From Symsagittifera roscoffensis (Eukaryota > Xenacoelomorpha > Acoela > Convolutidae): 64,000 nucleotides of DNA. Positions 62,112 through 64,000 of this stretch are shown in pieces; the stretch's first letter is position 1, and every line of letters starts with the position of its first letter. Both the position numbers and the translations under genes were made by a program. The notes beneath the pieces are model-generated. The model ran no database searches and was not told the origin of the DNA. It saw only the letters and a list, made by a program, of their open reading frames with translations. The stretch is taken from assembly GCF_963678635.1 (NCBI RefSeq), contig NC_087070.1:18573318-18637317 (forward strand). The letters are read 5' to 3'.

Positions 62112-64000
62112 TGCTTTGCAGATTGTTGGGAGCGGTGCCAGGAGCCAGGGTGGTAGATTTGAGTAATACCTGGGGTAAGAACTCTTGAGTTGGCAGAAAC
62201 AGAACTCTAGTGACTTTGAAAAACAGAGTACGAGCAGCAAAACACTCAATAACGCCCAAGCTGTGGATGAGATTGATTTGACACACGCGAAGATGGTCGA
62301 ATTCGATTTTTTGCTCGCAGCTTCTGGAGAACGCAATCTCCGGAGCCTTAATTTAACAGATCGAGACTAGCCATGACGCTGTCTATTACAGACGTTGCTG
62401 TATCCAGAGTAGTCGAACCTCTGCTTGATATGGGACATTGAAGAGATTCGGGCGATAGGATTGCCAAATCATCAACAAAAGGTCTTTTTCTTCGTCGTGA
62501 GCTCAATGCTGGCATTACGATGGATTGAAGACAACGTAACAATATATCGGGAGTAGGAAGCACAAACCGTAGAGGCGATACACTTTATTGATAATAGCAG
62601 GAGACTTGTTGTTTGAGACTGCCTGCAAGATATTTGCCGCACCCATGAAGTAAAACGTATATGGAGTCGCATACAATTTTTCTCATGGTTCAGTGCTTCG
62701 CAGAATGATGGGAGCGGTACCAGGACCCAAGGTGGAAGCATTGAGCAATACCTGGGGAGAAGAACTCTTGAGATGGGAGAAACAGAACTCTAGTGACTTT
62801 GAAAAACAGAGTACGAGCAGCAAAACACTCAATAATGCCCAAGCTGTGGATGAGATTGATTTGACACACGCGAAGATGGTCGAATTCGATTTTTTGCTCG
62901 CAGCTTCTGGAGAACGCAATCTCCGGAGCATTAATTTAACACGTCGAGACTAGCCATGACGTTGTCTATTACAGACGTTGTTGTATCCAGAGTAGTCGAA
63001 CCTCAGCTTGATATGGGACATTGAAGAGATTCGGGCGATAGGATTGCCAAATCATCAACAAAAGGTCTTTTTCTTCGTCGTGAGCTCAATGCTGGCATTA
63101 CGATGGATTGAAGACAACGTAACAATATATCGGGAGTAGGAAGCACAAACCGTAGAGGCGATACACTTTATTGATAATAGCAGGAGACTTGTTGTTTGAG
63201 ACTGCCTGCAAGATATTTGCCGCACCCATGAAGTAAAACGTATATGGAGTCGCATACAATTTTTCTCATGGTTCAGTGCTTCGCAGAATGATGGGAGCGG
63301 TACCAGGACCCAAGGTGGAAGCATTGAGCAATACCTGGGGAGAAGAACTCTTGAGATGGGAGAAACAGAACTCTAGTGACTTTGAAAAACAGAGTACGAG
63401 CAGCAAAACACTCAATAATGCCCAAGCTGTGGATGAGATTGATTTGACACACGCGAAGATGATGGAATTCGAACCTTTGCTCGAAGCTTCTGGAGAACGC
63501 AATCTCCGGAGCATTAATTTAACACATCGAGACTAGCCATGACGCTGTCTATTACAGACGTTGTTGTATCCAGAGTAGTCGAACCTCTGCTTGATATGGG
63601 ACATTGAAGAGATTCGGGCGATAGGATTGCCAAATCATCAACAAAAGGTCTTTTTCTTCGTGGTGAGCTCAATGCTGGCATTACCATGGATTGAAGACAA
63701 CGTAACAAAATATCGGGAGTAGGAAGCACAAACCGTAGAGGCGATACACTTTATTGATAATAGCAGGAGACTTGAGTTGTTTGAGACTGCCTGCTAGATA
63801 TTTGCCGCACCCATGAAGTATAACGTATATGGAGTCGCATACAATTTTTCTCATGGTTCAGTGCTTCGCAGAATGATGGGAGCGGTACCAGGACCCAAGG
63901 TGGAAGCATTGAGCAATACCTGGTGAGAAGAACTCTTGAGTTGGGAGAAATAGAACTCTAGTGACTTTGAAAAACAGAGTACGAGCAGCAAAACACTCAA
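62112..64000 (+). repeat. Tandem repeats of about 585 bp, right palindrome arm (three units plus part)
   Basis: The string cttcgcagaatgatggg marks unit starts at 62696, 63279 and 63864 (steps 583 and 585); the first unit begins at the related ctttgcagattgttggg at 62114. Each encodes on the plus strand LRRMMGAVPGPKVEALSNTW and SSKTLNNAQAVDEIDLTHAK, then IEEIRAIGLPNHQQKVFFFV after a frameshift. The plus frames 62693-62953 and 63276-63536 are open for 86 codons each. The array runs off the window, so its single-copy end is not seen. Confidence 0.9.
62185..62370 (+). pseudogene. Palindrome-end protein fragment, first right-arm unit
   Basis: 61-codon frame SWQKQNSSDFEKQSTSSKTL, NNAQAVDEIDLTHAKMVEFD, then FLLAASGERNLRSLNLTDRD. 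Here VEALSNTWGEE is lost because gggga became ggggt/stop near 62175. The change LLKAS to LLAAS near 62305 is shared with the next unit, showing unit-to-unit spread. Confidence 0.4.

Larger units (their letters stand above)
52000..64000. repeat. Giant imperfect palindrome (inverted duplication), centre about 58.37 kb
   Basis: Left-arm features on the minus strand reappear in reverse order on the plus strand: 57390-57584 with 59163-59357, 57611-57913 with 58810-59136, 56578-57194 with 59553-60179, 55689-56496 with 60230-61200, 54697-55329 with 61241-61795, and the 585-bp arrays at both ends. Coordinate sums stay near 116747 close to the centre and drift slightly outward through indels. Arms differ by scattered substitutions and indels. 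The unique centre is about 300 bp (58230-58537). The right arm is cut by the window end. Confidence 0.93.

Noticed and set aside
52000-64000. Palindrome as a simple assembly artefact (fold-back read)
   Set aside because: The arms differ by many substitutions, stops, frameshifts, an inverted insertion on the left and a 126-bp duplication on the right. An artefact of one read would give near-identical arms. Long reads should still confirm it.

Overview
This is nuclear DNA of a eukaryote, most likely an invertebrate animal. It is strongly AT-rich, has no prokaryotic operon structure, no long intact gene and no rRNA or tRNA gene I can support. It holds degenerate multi-copy gene families, a Ty3/Gypsy-type LTR retroelement, an R2-like non-LTR retroelement and many nested duplications. 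The relatives I associate with the two retroelements point to an invertebrate such as a cnidarian or nematode, but I cannot name the organism.

Layout. (1) 1-23.8 kb: a tandem array of about nine decayed copies of a composite unit. The unit contains a module I call D (protein-like on the minus strand), one of two alternative modules (X or Y), a short exon with a C2HC/C2H2-type zinc finger, and a 54-bp minisatellite carrying CCAAT boxes. The array is interrupted at 12.5-16.1 kb by the 3' end of the Gypsy element (integrase) and an AT-rich repeat element. (2) 23.85-28.96 kb: two tandem copies of a 2.55-kb module (G) with unrecognised coding exons on both strands; a partial third copy lies at 11.4-12.5 kb, and two of the copies keep a TATA box. 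(3) 28.96-30.84 kb: more of the zinc-finger/CCAAT unit, inverted. (4) 30.84-40.4 kb: the rest of the Gypsy element on the minus strand (gag with two zinc knuckles, protease, RT, start of RNase H, linker), split by two copies of the AT-rich element in a 2.6-kb tandem duplication. (5) 40.7-43.5 kb: minisatellites and non-coding sequence. (6) 43.9-46.6 kb: a decayed R2-like non-LTR element (RT plus restriction-like endonuclease) with a PHD-like finger upstream; further retroelement-like fragments lie at 47.4-48.6 kb on the plus strand. (7) 50.3-64.0 kb: an unrecognised multi-ORF block arranged as a giant imperfect palindrome (centre about 58.37 kb). Each arm ends in a 585-bp tandem array and a diverged paralogue lies at 50.35-50.97 kb.

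Almost everything here is mobile or duplicated DNA in decay. The most interesting part is the 50-64 kb block. Its protein set matches no family I can name. Its ordered short ORFs resemble the gene string of an integrated RNA-virus genome or an undescribed mobile element, and its arms have diverged enough that a simple assembly fold-back is unlikely. Reading frames are broken in nearly every feature, so the coding calls mark decayed coding sequence rather than working genes unless stated.
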